From: an uncultured Pseudomonadota bacterium
Lineage (GTDB): Bacteria; Pseudomonadota; Gammaproteobacteria; Burkholderiales; Methylophilaceae
Direction of reading: 5' to 3'
NCBI GenBank assembly: GCA_903854305.1
Contig: CAINWC010000435.1
Coordinates: 1 to 7,060, forward strand
Length of the DNA: 7,060 bases
Shown here: piece by piece, positions 1 to 7,060 of the stretch
Numbering within the stretch: position 1 is the first letter of the stretch
How the letters are laid out: every line of letters starts with the position of its first letter
Translations under genes and position numbers: made by a program
Notes under the pieces: model-generated
Database searches by the model: none
Told to the model about the DNA's origin: nothing
What the model saw: only the letters and a program-made list of their open reading frames with translations

Positions 1-1262
1 ACGCCTGAAATCCACATGGCTACGATGTATAACACGATGCCGATCGTGGCTAACCAAAAATGCACTTCAATGGCTGTTTTGCTATACATTTGTTTTAAGC
101 CAAATAAACGAGGCACTAAAAAGTAAATTGAACCCATAGAAATCAAGCCAACCCAACCCAGAGCACCAGAATGCACATGGCCGATGGTCCAGTCGGTGTA
201 ATGTGAAAGCGCATTGACGGTTTTAATCGCCATCATTGGGCCTTCAAAAGTACTCATACCGTAAAATGACAATGACACAATCATGAAGCGTAATACAGGG
301 TCATCACGCAGTTTGTGCCATGCGCCAGACATGGTCATCATGCCGTTAATCATGCCGCCCCAGCTTGGTGCTAATAGAATGAGTGATAGCACCATGCCTA
401 CGGATTGGGTCCAATCTGGTAGCGCGGTGTAGTGCAAATGGTGTGAACCTGCCCACATATAAGTGAAAATCAAGCCCCAGAAATGCACGATAGAAAGTCG
501 ATAAGAATACACCGGGCGTTCTGCTTGCTTAGGCACAAAGTAGTACATCATGCCTAGAAAACCGGCGGTTAAGAAAAACCCTACGGCGTTATGACCATAC
601 CACCATTGAATCATGGCATCTTGCACGCCTGCATAAGCGGAATAGGATTTCATCCATTCAGCAGGTACTTCCATACTGTTAACAAGATGCAAAATGGCGA
701 CTACGATAATAAATGCGCCATAAAACCAGTTGGCGACATAAATATGCTTCATTTTTCTGGCGGCTACGGTGCCAAAAAACACAATGGCGTACATGACCCA
801 AACAACGAGCAATAACACGTCGATTGGCCATTCCAGTTCTGCATACTCTTTACCTGAGGTATAGCCCATAGGTAGCGAGATGATTGCCGCAATAATCACT
901 GCTTGATAGCCCCAAAATACCATGCGTGAAAGTAGTGGAAATCTTAGTTGTGTTTGGCATGTACGCTGCACCACATAAAACGAGGTGCCAAATAATGTAC
1001 AGCCGCCAAATGCAAATATCACACCATTGGTATGTAGAGGGCGTAAACGTCCAAAACTAAACCAGGAAATGTCAAAATTGAGTACAGGGAAAGCCAGTTG
1101 TGCTGCGATAATTACGCCCACAAGCATGCCTACCACACCCCAAACTACGGCCATGATGGTGAAGTTTCTAACCGCATAATCATCATAAAACACGGATGTT
1201 ATGCTCCCCGACTCTTGATTGATCAACCCGGAATGGGCTGATGCTACATTGCTAACACTCAT
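1..1262 (-). CDS. ccoN: cbb3-type cytochrome c oxidase subunit I, CcoN (partial, C-terminus off the left edge)
   Basis: This is the catalytic subunit of the high-affinity cbb3 terminal oxidase, an inner-membrane protein that reduces O2 at a heme b3-CuB centre. I translated the minus strand from the ATG at 1262-1260. It stays open for 420 codons to the window edge, and roughly the last 55 residues of a normal CcoN are missing. Visible residues are H77 in RPLHTNG (low-spin heme b), H224 in WWYGHNAVG and H274-H275 in GSHHLHY (CuB ligands), Y268 six residues before H274 (position of the cross-linked Tyr), and H362/H364 in GHVHSG (heme b3 and heme b). The spacing matches the Pseudomonas stutzeri enzyme as I recall it, with a constant offset of 17, so all catalytic ligands are present. 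Hydrophobic helices run throughout. AAAGG at 1271-1275, 8 nt before the ATG, serves as ribosome site. It follows ccoS after 119 bp, so it may have its own promoter. A CcoNO fusion cannot be excluded because the end is not seen. Confidence 0.96.
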   Translation of the reverse strand, partial: MSVSNVASAHSGLINQESGSITSVFYDDYAVRNFTIMAVVWGVVGMLVGVIIAAQLAFPVLNFDISWFSFGRLRPLHTNGVIFAFGGCTLFGTSFYVVQRTCQTQLRFPLLSRMVFWGYQAVIIAAIISLPMGYTSGKEYAELEWPIDVLLLVVWVMYAIVFFGTVAARKMKHIYVANWFYGAFIIVVAILHLVNSMEVPAEWMKSYSAYAGVQDAMIQWWYGHNAVGFFLTAGFLGMMYYFVPKQAERPVYSYRLSIVHFWGLIFTYMWAGSHHLHYTALPDWTQSVGMVLSLILLAPSWGGMINGMMTMSGAWHKLRDDPVLRFMIVSLSFYGMSTFEGPMMAIKTVNALSHYTDWTIGHVHSGALGWVGLISMGSIYFLVPRLFGLKQMYSKTAIEVHFWLATIGIVLYIVAMWISG

Positions 1263-1276
1263 GACTTCTGCCTTTG

Positions 1277-1306
1277 AAAATTAAAACTAATTAAAATTAA
1301 AACTAA
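1277..1306. repeat. Two-copy 14-bp AT-rich direct repeat before ccoN
   Basis: AAAATTAAAACTAA occurs at 1277-1290 and again at 1293-1306, a period of 16 bp. It lies in the probable ccoN leader, between the candidate -10 and the ribosome site. It could be simple tandem slippage in AT-rich DNA, or it could affect leader structure or regulator binding; the sequence does not tell which. Confidence 0.7.
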
Positions 1307-1315
1307 AAATTTCGA

Positions 1316-1357
1316 TACATATGGGTATGGTTTACTGACTTGCTTGATACGTCTTAA
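1316..1357 (-). promoter_or_regulatory. Candidate FNR/ANR-dependent promoter of ccoN
   Basis: On the minus strand, 1357-1344 reads TTAAGACGTATCAA. This matches the FNR/ANR consensus TTGAT-N4-ATCAA at 8 of 10 defined positions, with one half-site perfect. Its centre is at 1350.5. A hexamer TATGTA lies at 1321-1316. If it is the -10, the start of transcription falls near 1309, which puts the box centre at -41.5, the classic class II activator position. The resulting leader would be about 47 nt. The -10 itself is poor (3 of 6). Known biology supports the idea, since ccoN operons are commonly FNR/ANR-controlled. The assignment is inference from one imperfect box. Confidence 0.4.
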
Positions 1358-1381
1358 ATTGGGCTTACTGAAAATGTTGCC

Positions 1382-1522
1382 TTATTGATCGTCTTCTAAA
1401 ATCCTTCGGCCTTCATCTTCAACGTCTTCAAACTGGCCGCGATACACCGCCCACCATAAGCCGCCAAGCACACAAAGCGCCATCAGTACGGAAAGTGGCA
1501 CAAGTACAAATAAAATATCCAT
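1382..1522 (-). CDS. ccoS: cbb3-type cytochrome oxidase assembly protein CcoS
   Basis: This small inner-membrane protein is required for cofactor insertion (hemes and CuB) into the cbb3 oxidase. It is 46 aa starting MDILFVLVPLSV. One membrane helix spans about residues 2-26, including the GGLWWAVYRGQF junction typical of the family. A short acidic cytoplasmic tail (FEDVEDEGRRILEDDQ) follows, closely matching the usual CcoS pattern of GQFDDLEGPA..ILFDD. The frame is open upstream to 1627, but those codons lie inside ccoI. The ATG at 1522-1520 gives the normal family length and begins at the hydrophobic helix. It overlaps the ccoI stop by one base (TAATG), implying translational coupling with ccoI. 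No good independent Shine-Dalgarno is seen. Confidence 0.93.
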   Translation of the reverse strand: MDILFVLVPLSVLMALCVLGGLWWAVYRGQFEDVEDEGRRILEDDQ

Positions 1523-3885
1523 TATGCGGCCTTTGCTTTTGTTGGGGAGGTTGAAAAGTTGGTCAAACGTAGCGCATTGGCGACAACAATGAGTGAGCTG
1601 ACCGCCATGCCTAAGCCTGCCAGCCATGCGGATAAAACACCTGTAAATGCGAGAGGGATGCTCACTAGGTTGTAAACAATGGCCCAGGCGATATTCTGTT
1701 TGATGATATTCATGGTTCTTTGCGCATGCCGAATCAGTTGAGGGATCTGGCTAACATCTCCGTTTAAAAGAATGTAATCTGCATGGGCAAGCGTTAACGG
1801 TACGCCTTTGCCCATTGCGATAGACACATGCGCACTGGCTAGAATCGGGCCATCATTTAAACCATCACCCACCATGAGTACCTTTTTGCCTTGTTGTTTA
1901 AGTGCTTGTAGTCTGTGTAATTTATCGTTTGGACTACATGCCGCTTGAAATTGTGTAATGCCGATTATATTGGCCATGCTCACTACTGTATGTGACTGGT
2001 CACCAGATAAAAGTTCGACATTCAAGTTAATTTCTTTTAACTGTTTTATCGCTTCTGCGGCGTTGGGCTTTATAGCTTCTTGTAAGCTAAACGTGGCTAG
2101 CCAACCGTTATCATCAGCAAGATACACCTGTTGCTGGAATTCTTCTGTGACTTTGGTCCCACAAAATTTAGCGGAGCCAAATTTAAGGCGACCGCTGATT
2201 AAACTTGTATCAGCAGCACTATTTTTTATCACGGCACTGATGCCCGCACCCGTTTCTTCCTGAACGTCTACTAACTCAAATTTATCAAGGGTAACGGTTG
2301 AATCTTGAGCAGCGTTTTGTTGATGGTTTTTTAATAAAGCCCGAGAGATCGGGTGTTGTGAATGTTGTGCAATGCTCGCTGCTAGCGCGAGTGCGCTGGT
2401 TTCAGTTAAGCCGTCTTTATGGCTAATGGACATCACTTGAATATGGTCTTCAGTCAGCGTGCCAGTTTTGTCGAAAATAACAGTATCAACATTCGCGATA
2501 CTTTCAATGGCTTGCAAGCGTCTAATTAAAATGCCGCGTTTCACAAAAGCGCTGGCGCTGGCTAACATGGCCGCAGGTGTCGCCAATGACAATGCACATG
2601 GACAGGTGACGATCAATACCGCTGCTGCCGTCATTAAGGCACGGCCGCGATCAATATCCCACAATAGTGCAGCGGCAATGCCCGCACTTAATATCACAAA
2701 AAGTAAAAATGGCCTTGCCACACGGTCAGCCAGTTGCGATAACCTCGGCTTTTCAATGGCGGCTTGATTGATTAAGTTCACAATCTGACCGTATTGGGTT
2801 GATTCCCCAATGGTTTCTAACGCGACATGTACGGTTTGACCAAGGTTATAGCTGCCTGCAATGACTTTATCGTGCAGTTTTTTTTGTATCGGGGTAGATT
2901 CACCAGTGAGTAATGACTCATCTACGCTAATGCTATCTAAGCTCGTGCCAAGCAACACCAACTCACCATCTGCAGGAAAAGCTTCGCCAATATTGACGCG
3001 CACAATGTCGCCAATTTTAAGCTGACTATTTAACACGCGAGAGAATGTGCCATCTAAATTTTGACGTTCGGTATTTTCAGGAATACGGCTCACCAATAAT
3101 TCTAAAGAACCTAGTGTTTTGCTGTGTAGTTTCACTTCAATTAAACGTGCAGAAAGTAAAAAGAATACAAACATGGTCATTGAATCGAAATAAACGGTAT
3201 GTCCCCACCAGCTATTTGGCTCGAATGTTGCCGCAGAACTGACCAAAAAAGTAATGCCTATGCCCAAGGCAACAGGCAAGTCCATACTAATCTGTCTCAA
3301 TTTTAAGTCGCGGAAAGCATTGCTAAAAAATGTGCTGCTGGAAAACAGTAAAACGGGCAAGCTTAAAAGCCATGACGCCCAGTTGAGTAAATAACGGATG
3401 TCACTTGAGATTTCGCCTGCTTTTGTAAAGTAACTGGGGCTGGCGTACATCATGACCTGCATCATGCAAAAACCAGCCACCATCCATCGCCAAAAGGCCG
3501 CACGACTTTTAGCGGTTGCATTCAGTTGGTTTTCATTATGCGAGGCTGGGCTTGCGCTGTAACCTAATACTTGCACCGCGCGGAGTATTTTTGAGGGGAG
3601 TGTGATTGCTGGTGACCATATCACCACCGCGCGTCTTTTAGACATGCTGACGCGCGCACTCATTACGCCTGGCACTGCTTGCAGGCCACGTTCGATAATG
3701 CCTGAACATGCAGCGCAGCGTAAACCATCTAGCAATAAGCTGGATTGCACAAGCGGCTGTGTCGGGTCATCGCCAACGGGCTGGCTAAAGCTTTGCCATT
3801 GGTCTTGTGTGTCTAAAATTGACCAAGATGAATTGGCTGCGCTAGTGTCAGCGATTATTTCAGCAGTTAAATCATGAGTGAGCAA
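1522..3885 (-). CDS. ccoI: Copper-translocating P1B-type ATPase CcoI/FixI
   Basis: This is an inner-membrane Cu(I) export ATPase that supplies copper for assembly of the cbb3 oxidase CuB site. Its place directly before ccoS and ccoN supports CcoI/FixI over the general detoxifying CopA. In order along the 787 aa: a heavy-metal-associated domain with CAAC (C57, C60); membrane helices from about 131 to 250; the actuator TGES (327-330); the CPC metal motif (428-430) in the transport helix; DKTGT with phosphorylated D472; H511-P512 in the nucleotide domain; GDGLND (673-678); and the last helices with Y738-N739 and M760-AV-SS, the usual Cu(I) ligands. All key residues are intact. The start is TTG at 3885, and an in-frame stop lies two codons upstream. 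The first in-frame ATG is codon 75, past the CAAC motif, so TTG is the only start that keeps the metal domain. The cysteine-rich zinc-ribbon-like N-terminus of many CcoI proteins is absent. Confidence 0.95.
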   Translation of the reverse strand: MLTHDLTAEIIADTSAANSSWSILDTQDQWQSFSQPVGDDPTQPLVQSSLLLDGLRCAACSGIIERGLQAVPGVMSARVSMSKRRAVVIWSPAITLPSKILRAVQVLGYSASPASHNENQLNATAKSRAAFWRWMVAGFCMMQVMMYASPSYFTKAGEISSDIRYLLNWASWLLSLPVLLFSSSTFFSNAFRDLKLRQISMDLPVALGIGITFLVSSAATFEPNSWWGHTVYFDSMTMFVFFLLSARLIEVKLHSKTLGSLELLVSRIPENTERQNLDGTFSRVLNSQLKIGDIVRVNIGEAFPADGELVLLGTSLDSISVDESLLTGESTPIQKKLHDKVIAGSYNLGQTVHVALETIGESTQYGQIVNLINQAAIEKPRLSQLADRVARPFLLFVILSAGIAAALLWDIDRGRALMTAAAVLIVTCPCALSLATPAAMLASASAFVKRGILIRRLQAIESIANVDTVIFDKTGTLTEDHIQVMSISHKDGLTETSALALAASIAQHSQHPISRALLKNHQQNAAQDSTVTLDKFELVDVQEETGAGISAVIKNSAADTSLISGRLKFGSAKFCGTKVTEEFQQQVYLADDNGWLATFSLQEAIKPNAAEAIKQLKEINLNVELLSGDQSHTVVSMANIIGITQFQAACSPNDKLHRLQALKQQGKKVLMVGDGLNDGPILASAHVSIAMGKGVPLTLAHADYILLNGDVSQIPQLIRHAQRTMNIIKQNIAWAIVYNLVSIPLAFTGVLSAWLAGLGMAVSSLIVVANALRLTNFSTSPTKAKAA

Positions 3886-3897
3886 ATTTTAATTCCT
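3883..3897 (-). promoter_or_regulatory. Ribosome site and TTG start of ccoI
   Basis: On the minus strand AGGA (3897-3894) stands 8 nt before TTG (3885-3883). The preceding in-frame codons are TAA then AAT, so no earlier start exists. The well-placed Shine-Dalgarno supports TTG as the true initiator, which would lower translation relative to an ATG. Confidence 0.75.
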
Positions 3898-3948
3898 GAC
3901 ACATAGGCACAGAATTTTCTGTTAATTTAACTATTAAAGGCTTCATTT

Positions 3949-3964
3949 CTGTAAGGAGTTACAG
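3949..3964. repeat. Perfect 6+6 palindrome in the ccoI/clpB intergenic region
   Basis: CTGTAA-GGAG-TTACAG is a perfect inverted repeat with a 4-bp centre. It sits 63 bp before the ccoI TTG and about 165 bp before the clpB ATG. It could be an operator for a dimeric regulator or a small hairpin in the ccoI leader. It does not match the FNR box, and I do not recognise the regulator. Confidence 0.55.
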
Positions 3965-4069
3965 GGAGATTGCGTTTTAATAAATTTTGTGGGATTTTAC
4001 GCTTCGTTTGCTTTCAATATTGTTACAAAATGTTTCAAAATGGCTGATATTCAGGCATCTAAATAGTAT

Positions 4070-4097
4070 ATTGAAAATTATAGAATCAGCCTCATAT
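4070..4097 (+). promoter_or_regulatory. Candidate sigma-32 heat-shock promoter of clpB
   Basis: ATTGAAA (4070-4076), a 13-bp spacer and CCTCATAT (4090-4097) match the sigma-32 pattern CTTGAAA-N(11-16)-CCCCATnT, with one mismatch in each element. Transcription would start near 4104, giving a leader of about 26 nt. ClpB is a classic sigma-32 regulon member in proteobacteria, so the placement agrees with expectation. The same TTGAAA with ATATTT 17 bp on (4094-4099) could also serve as a weak sigma-70 promoter. Confidence 0.6.
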
Positions 4098-4129
4098 TTC
4101 AAATATAACTAATTGGAATGGAGTGAAAT

Positions 4130-6712
4130 ATGCGCTTTGATAAATTAACAACAAAATTTCAACAAGCAATTAATGATGCGCAAAGTTTGGCAGTCGCAAA
4201 CGGCTGTCCAACTATTGAGTCTTTGCATTTGCTGGATGCCTTGCTTAAACAGGATGACGGCGGTACGAGCTCCTTATTAGCACATGCTGGTGTGCATTTG
4301 GCACCACTTAAAACAGGGCTGGCTAGTGCCATCAGCAATTTACCAAAATCATCTGATAGCTCAGGTGAGGTGGCCATATCGCGCGACCTAAATAATCTAC
4401 TTAATGTGACTGATAAGTTAGCGCTAAAACGCGGTGATGGTTTTATTGCCAGCGAGATGTTTTTGTTGGCGCTGGCCGATGATAAAGGCGCCGCAGGTAA
4501 ATTACTTAAAGCACACGGTTTATCTAAATCCGCTTTAGAGCAGGCGATTAATGAGGTGCGCGGTGGCGAGCAGGTGAATGAGTCTGATGCTGAATCGAAT
4601 CGTGAAGCGCTTAAAAAATATACACTGGATTTAACCGAGCGTGCGAAGCTAGGCAAGCTAGACCCAGTGATTGGGCGCGATGATGAGATTCGCCGTGTGG
4701 TTCAGATTCTTGGACGCCGCACCAAAAATAACCCCGTATTGATTGGCGAACCTGGCGTAGGTAAAACTGCGATTGTAGAGGGTTTGGCGCAGCGTATTGT
4801 GAATGGTGAAGTGCCGGATTCACTCAAAGGCAAAAAGGTCTTGTCCTTAGACATGGCGGCTTTGCTGGCAGGCGCTAAATACCGGGGTGATTTTGAAGAA
4901 CGCTTGAAAGCGGTACTTAAAGAATTGTCGCAAGATGAAGGTCAAACCATCGTATTTATTGATGAAATTCATACCATGGTTGGCGCAGGCAAAGCGGAAG
5001 GTGCAATGGATGCAGGCAATATGCTCAAGCCTGCTTTGGCGCGCGGTGAGTTACATTGCGTAGGCGCAACAACCTTAGACGAATATCGTAAATATATCGA
5101 AAAAGATGCAGCTTTAGAGCGCCGCTTCCAAAAGGTGTTGGTAGATGAGCCGAGCGTAGAAGCGACTATCGCAATTTTACGCGGCCTGAAGGAAAAGTAT
5201 GAGTTGCATCATGGTGTCGAGATTACAGATCCGGCGATCGTCGCTGCGGCTGAACTTTCACATCGCTACATTACGGATCGTTTTTTACCGGATAAAGCGA
5301 TTGATTTGATTGATGAAGCCGCTTCACGCATCAAAATGGAAATTGATTCTAAGCCAGAAGTGCTTGATAAGCTTGAGCGCCGTTTAATTCAGCTCAAAAT
5401 CGAGCGTGAAGCCGTACGCCGCGAAAAAGACGAAGGCAGTAAAAAACGCTTTGATTTAATCGAAGTGGAAATCGTAAAGCTGGAAAAAGAATATGCAGAT
5501 TTAGAGGATATTTGGAAGGCTGAAAAAGCCCAAGTGCAAGGCTCTTCACATATTAAAGAGGCCATTGAGAAAATTAAATTTGAGATGGAAGAAGCCACTC
5601 GTAAAGGCGAGTGGCAAAAAGTCTCAGAGTTGCAGTATGGCAAGTTGCCGGCGCTTGAGGCGCAGTTAAAGCAGGCATCGAGCACCGAAGCAACTTCAAC
5701 GCAAACTAAAAACAGAATGTTACGCACTGAGGTTGGTGCAGATGAGATTGCTGAGGTTGTCAGTCGTGCCACGGGTATTCCAGTGTCTAAAATGATGCAA
5801 GGCGAACGTGGGAAACTGCTTACCATGGAAACTAAATTGCATGAACGTGTGGTTGGTCAAGATGAAGCTGTGCGACTAGTTTCAGATGCGATTCGCCGAT
5901 CACGCTCTGGTTTAGGCGATCCTAATCGTCCTTATGGCAGCTTCTTGTTTTTAGGCCCAACAGGCGTGGGTAAAACCGAGCTTTGTAAGGCGTTAGCAGG
6001 TTTCTTGTTTGATTCTGAAGACCATTTGATTCGCATCGACATGAGTGAGTTTATGGAAAAACATTCCGTTTCGCGCATGATTGGCGCACCGCCTGGCTAT
6101 GTAGGCTATGAGGAAGGTGGAACGCTGACCGAGGCCGTGCGACGTAAACCATACAGTGTGATTTTGTTGGATGAAGTTGAAAAAGCTCACCCGGATGTAT
6201 TTAATGTGCTGTTACAAGTGCTGGACGATGGTCGCTTAACCGATGGGCAAGGCCGTACTGTAGACTTCAAAAATACAGTGATTATCATGACCAGTAATTT
6301 AGGGTCGCAAATGATACAAAGCATGGCGGACCAAGATTACCAAGTGGTGAAATTAGCGGTGATGGGCGAAGTTAAAACACACTTTAGACCAGAGTTCGTT
6401 AACCGTATTGATGAAGTCGTCGTTTTCCATGCGTTAGATGAAGCGAACATTAAGTCAATTACAGCGATTCAATTGCAGTACTTGGCTAAACGTTTAGCAG
6501 CCATGGAGATGCAGCTGGAAATTACCGATGCCGCAATCGCAGAAATCGCGAATGCAGGGTTTGATCCGGTGTATGGTGCGCGTCCGCTTAAACGTGCGAT
6601 TCAGTCTGAAATTGAAAACCCGTTGGCACGTGAAATACTCACAGGTAATTTTGTAGCTAAAGATGTGATTAAAGTAGATGTAAAGGCCGGCAAGATTGTG
6701 TTTTCGAAATAG
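4130..6712 (+). CDS. clpB: ATP-dependent chaperone ClpB (Hsp100 disaggregase)
   Basis: This cytoplasmic hexameric AAA+ machine pulls polypeptides out of aggregates together with DnaK, DnaJ and GrpE. Its 860 aa are the usual family length. Layout: N-terminal Clp-N domain (about 1-145); first AAA+ module with Walker A GEPGVGKT (206-213), pore-loop Y251 in [12 protein letters not shown], Walker B D278-E279 and arginine fingers R331-R332; coiled-coil middle domain (about 405-525), rich in Lys/Glu; second module with Walker A GPTGVGKT (609-616), pore loop GYVGY (656-660), Walker B D681-E682, sensor N723 and sensor-2 GARPLKR (816-822). The presence of the long middle domain separates it from ClpA. 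GGAG at 4120-4123 lies 6 nt before the ATG. Residue 149 is a GTG-encoded Val at the position of the internal start that yields short ClpB in E. coli. It is monocistronic: its own heat-shock-type promoter lies upstream and a hairpin terminator 22 bp after the stop. Confidence 0.98.
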   Translation: MRFDKLTTKFQQAINDAQSLAVANGCPTIESLHLLDALLKQDDGGTSSLLAHAGVHLAPLKTGLASAISNLPKSSDSSGEVAISRDLNNLLNVTDKLALKRGDGFIASEMFLLALADDKGAAGKLLKAHGLSKSALEQAINEVRGGEQVNESDAESNREALKKYTLDLTERAKLGKLDPVIGRDDEIRRVVQILGRRTKNNPVLIGEPGVGKTAIVEGLAQRIVNGEVPDSLKGKKVLSLDMAALLAGAKYRGDFEERLKAVLKELSQDEGQTIVFIDEIHTMVGAGKAEGAMDAGNMLKPALARGELHCVGATTLDEYRKYIEKDAALERRFQKVLVDEPSVEATIAILRGLKEKYELHHGVEITDPAIVAAAELSHRYITDRFLPDKAIDLIDEAASRIKMEIDSKPEVLDKLERRLIQLKIEREAVRREKDEGSKKRFDLIEVEIVKLEKEYADLEDIWKAEKAQVQGSSHIKEAIEKIKFEMEEATRKGEWQKVSELQYGKLPALEAQLKQASSTEATSTQTKNRMLRTEVGADEIAEVVSRATGIPVSKMMQGERGKLLTMETKLHERVVGQDEAVRLVSDAIRRSRSGLGDPNRPYGSFLFLGPTGVGKTELCKALAGFLFDSEDHLIRIDMSEFMEKHSVSRMIGAPPGYVGYEEGGTLTEAVRRKPYSVILLDEVEKAHPDVFNVLLQVLDDGRLTDGQGRTVDFKNTVIIMTSNLGSQMIQSMADQDYQVVKLAVMGEVKTHFRPEFVNRIDEVVVFHALDEANIKSITAIQLQYLAKRLAAMEMQLEITDAAIAEIANAGFDPVYGARPLKRAIQSEIENPLAREILTGNFVAKDVIKVDVKAGKIVFSK

Positions 6713-6734
6713 TTTGCTGAATAGTTCTCGACCG

Positions 6735-6776
6735 ATACCCACTGTGATTAAACGCACAGTGGGTATTGTCATTTTT
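6735..6776 (+). terminator. Rho-independent terminator of clpB
   Basis: A perfect 12-bp stem, ATACCCACTGTG (6735-6746) with CACAGTGGGTAT (6755-6766), encloses an 8-nt loop. After four bases (TGTC, then A) comes a run of five T (6772-6776). The stem is strong and begins 22 bp after the clpB stop. The T run is short and slightly displaced, so termination may be incomplete, but the position and stem fit well. Confidence 0.82.
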
Positions 6777-6891
6777 AGCACATGACAATAACCCAAGTGC
6801 TTATTGGTCTTAATGCGCTGACGATCAAAAAAACCATTCGACATTGAAGTTTACGCAAAAGCTGCGCTCGTCTTTGCACACTTACAGGTAA
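6777..6891. other. Intergenic stretch with no recognisable gene
   Basis: Between the clpB terminator and the LysM remnant I see no gene with a supported start and no convincing promoter. An open stretch without a start codon (6822-6917) and weak inverted repeats such as AGCAC (6777-6781) with GTGCT (6797-6801) are present, but neither is persuasive. It may contain degraded upstream parts of the LysM gene, too changed to recognise by eye. Confidence 0.5.
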
Positions 6892-7014
6892 GTAAGCCAT
6901 ACAACGCAGGATTGTAATACAGGCGAGTATATGAAAATTTTTGAAGTAAACAAGCCAATGCTAAGCCATTCCAATAAAATTTATCCAGGTCAAATGCTGC
7001 GTATCCCTGATTAA
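6892..7014 (+). pseudogene. Remnant of a LysM-domain (YgaU-like) protein, C-terminal end only
   Basis: The frame ending in TAA at 7012-7014 encodes [15 protein letters not shown], then [14 protein letters not shown]. This is the end of a LysM peptidoglycan-binding domain of the YgaU type, whose C-terminus reads [27 protein letters not shown] in E. coli. Similarity starts at about 6925, just before an ATG at 6931. Upstream in the same frame there are about 11 unrecognisable codons and then a stop at 6889-6891. The N-terminal BON domain and the first half of LysM (YTVKSGDTL-like) are missing. What remains is about 27-30 residues of a protein normally near 150 aa, so a decayed or truncated gene is the best reading. 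The ATG at 6931 has a weak AGG 7 nt upstream, so a short peptide could still be made, but half a LysM fold is unlikely to function. Confidence 0.72.
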
Positions 7015-7034
7015 TCTATCGTCTAAATTCAGCA

Positions 7035-7050
7035 TAGCGTCATTGCGCTA
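7035..7050 (+). terminator. Weak hairpin after the LysM remnant
   Basis: TAGCG (7035-7039) pairs with CGCTA (7046-7050) around a 6-nt loop, 20 bp after the LysM stop. It is followed by CATTTAATTA, which lacks a clear T run. It could be the worn terminator of the former LysM gene or chance. Confidence 0.25.
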
Positions 7051-7060
7051 CATTTAATTA

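Noticed and set aside
591..815. Plus-strand open frames within ccoN (also 985-1179)
   Set aside because: They are shadows antisense to ccoN, whose ligand residues are intact on the minus strand.
1382..1627. Longer 81-aa version of CcoS
   Set aside because: The extra 35 residues lie inside ccoI and do not resemble CcoS. The ATG at 1522 gives the normal size and begins at the membrane helix.
3874..3906. Short plus-strand frame (10 codons) opposite the ccoI start
   Set aside because: Too short, no ribosome site, no resemblance to anything known.
3886..4129. Search for an FNR/ANR box controlling ccoI
   Set aside because: No TTGAT-N4-ATCAA-like site was found by eye on either strand here; only the unrelated palindrome at 3949-3964. 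I also could not place a convincing sigma-70 promoter for ccoI.
4159..4656. 165-codon open frame on the minus strand inside clpB
   Set aside because: It lies wholly antisense to a well-supported clpB, is rich in Ser/Ala/Leu as expected of a shadow frame, and has no recognisable domain.
5389..5826. 145-codon minus-strand frame within clpB
   Set aside because: It is antisense to the coiled-coil middle domain; its Ser/Phe-rich composition is the mirror of Glu/Lys codons. No family resemblance.
6494..6844. 116-codon minus-strand frame spanning the end of clpB and the terminator
   Set aside because: Most of it is antisense to clpB and it reads through the terminator hairpin. No recognisable domain or convincing ribosome site.
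6822..6917. Open frame reading [20 protein letters not shown] on the plus strand
   Set aside because: It lacks a start codon and matches no family I recognise; probably random open sequence or scrambled remains beside the LysM fragment.
1..7060. CRISPR arrays, insertion sequences, tRNA or rRNA genes
   Set aside because: No spaced repeats, transposase genes, terminal inverted repeats or RNA gene signatures were seen anywhere in the window.

Overview
The window reads as ordinary chromosomal DNA of a Gram-negative proteobacterium of moderate to low GC. The two gene clusters are a cytochrome cbb3 oxidase biogenesis/structural cluster (ccoI-ccoS-ccoN, all on the minus strand) and a divergently transcribed clpB chaperone gene on the plus strand. 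The protein style and the ccoI-ccoS-ccoN order suggest a betaproteobacterium, perhaps a Methylophilaceae-like methylotroph. That placement is a guess from recall and was not tested by any search.

Layout: 1-1262 (minus) is the N-terminal 420 codons of CcoN, running off the left edge. 1263-1381 is a short AT-rich gap holding a candidate FNR/ANR box, a weak -10 and a 14-bp tandem direct repeat. 1382-1522 (minus) is the 46-aa CcoS. 1522-3885 (minus) is the 787-aa copper-exporting P1B-ATPase CcoI, which starts at TTG and shares one base with ccoS (TAATG). 3886-4129 is the divergent intergenic region, with a good sigma-32-like promoter for clpB and a perfect 6+6 palindrome. 4130-6712 (plus) is full-length clpB, ended by a strong hairpin terminator at 6735-6776. 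6777-7060 has no intact gene. It holds a decayed C-terminal fragment of a LysM (YgaU-like) protein at 6892-7014 and a weak hairpin near the right edge.

How they work together: CcoI moves Cu(I) across the inner membrane for the CuB site of CcoN, CcoS is needed for cofactor incorporation, and CcoN is the catalytic subunit of the high-affinity, low-oxygen terminal oxidase. An FNR-type site before ccoN would fit oxygen-responsive control. ClpB is a heat-shock disaggregase working with DnaK and is functionally unrelated; it merely shares the intergenic region. I found no undescribed multi-gene system. The points most worth a second look are the regulatory sites, the TTG start of ccoI and the LysM remnant.
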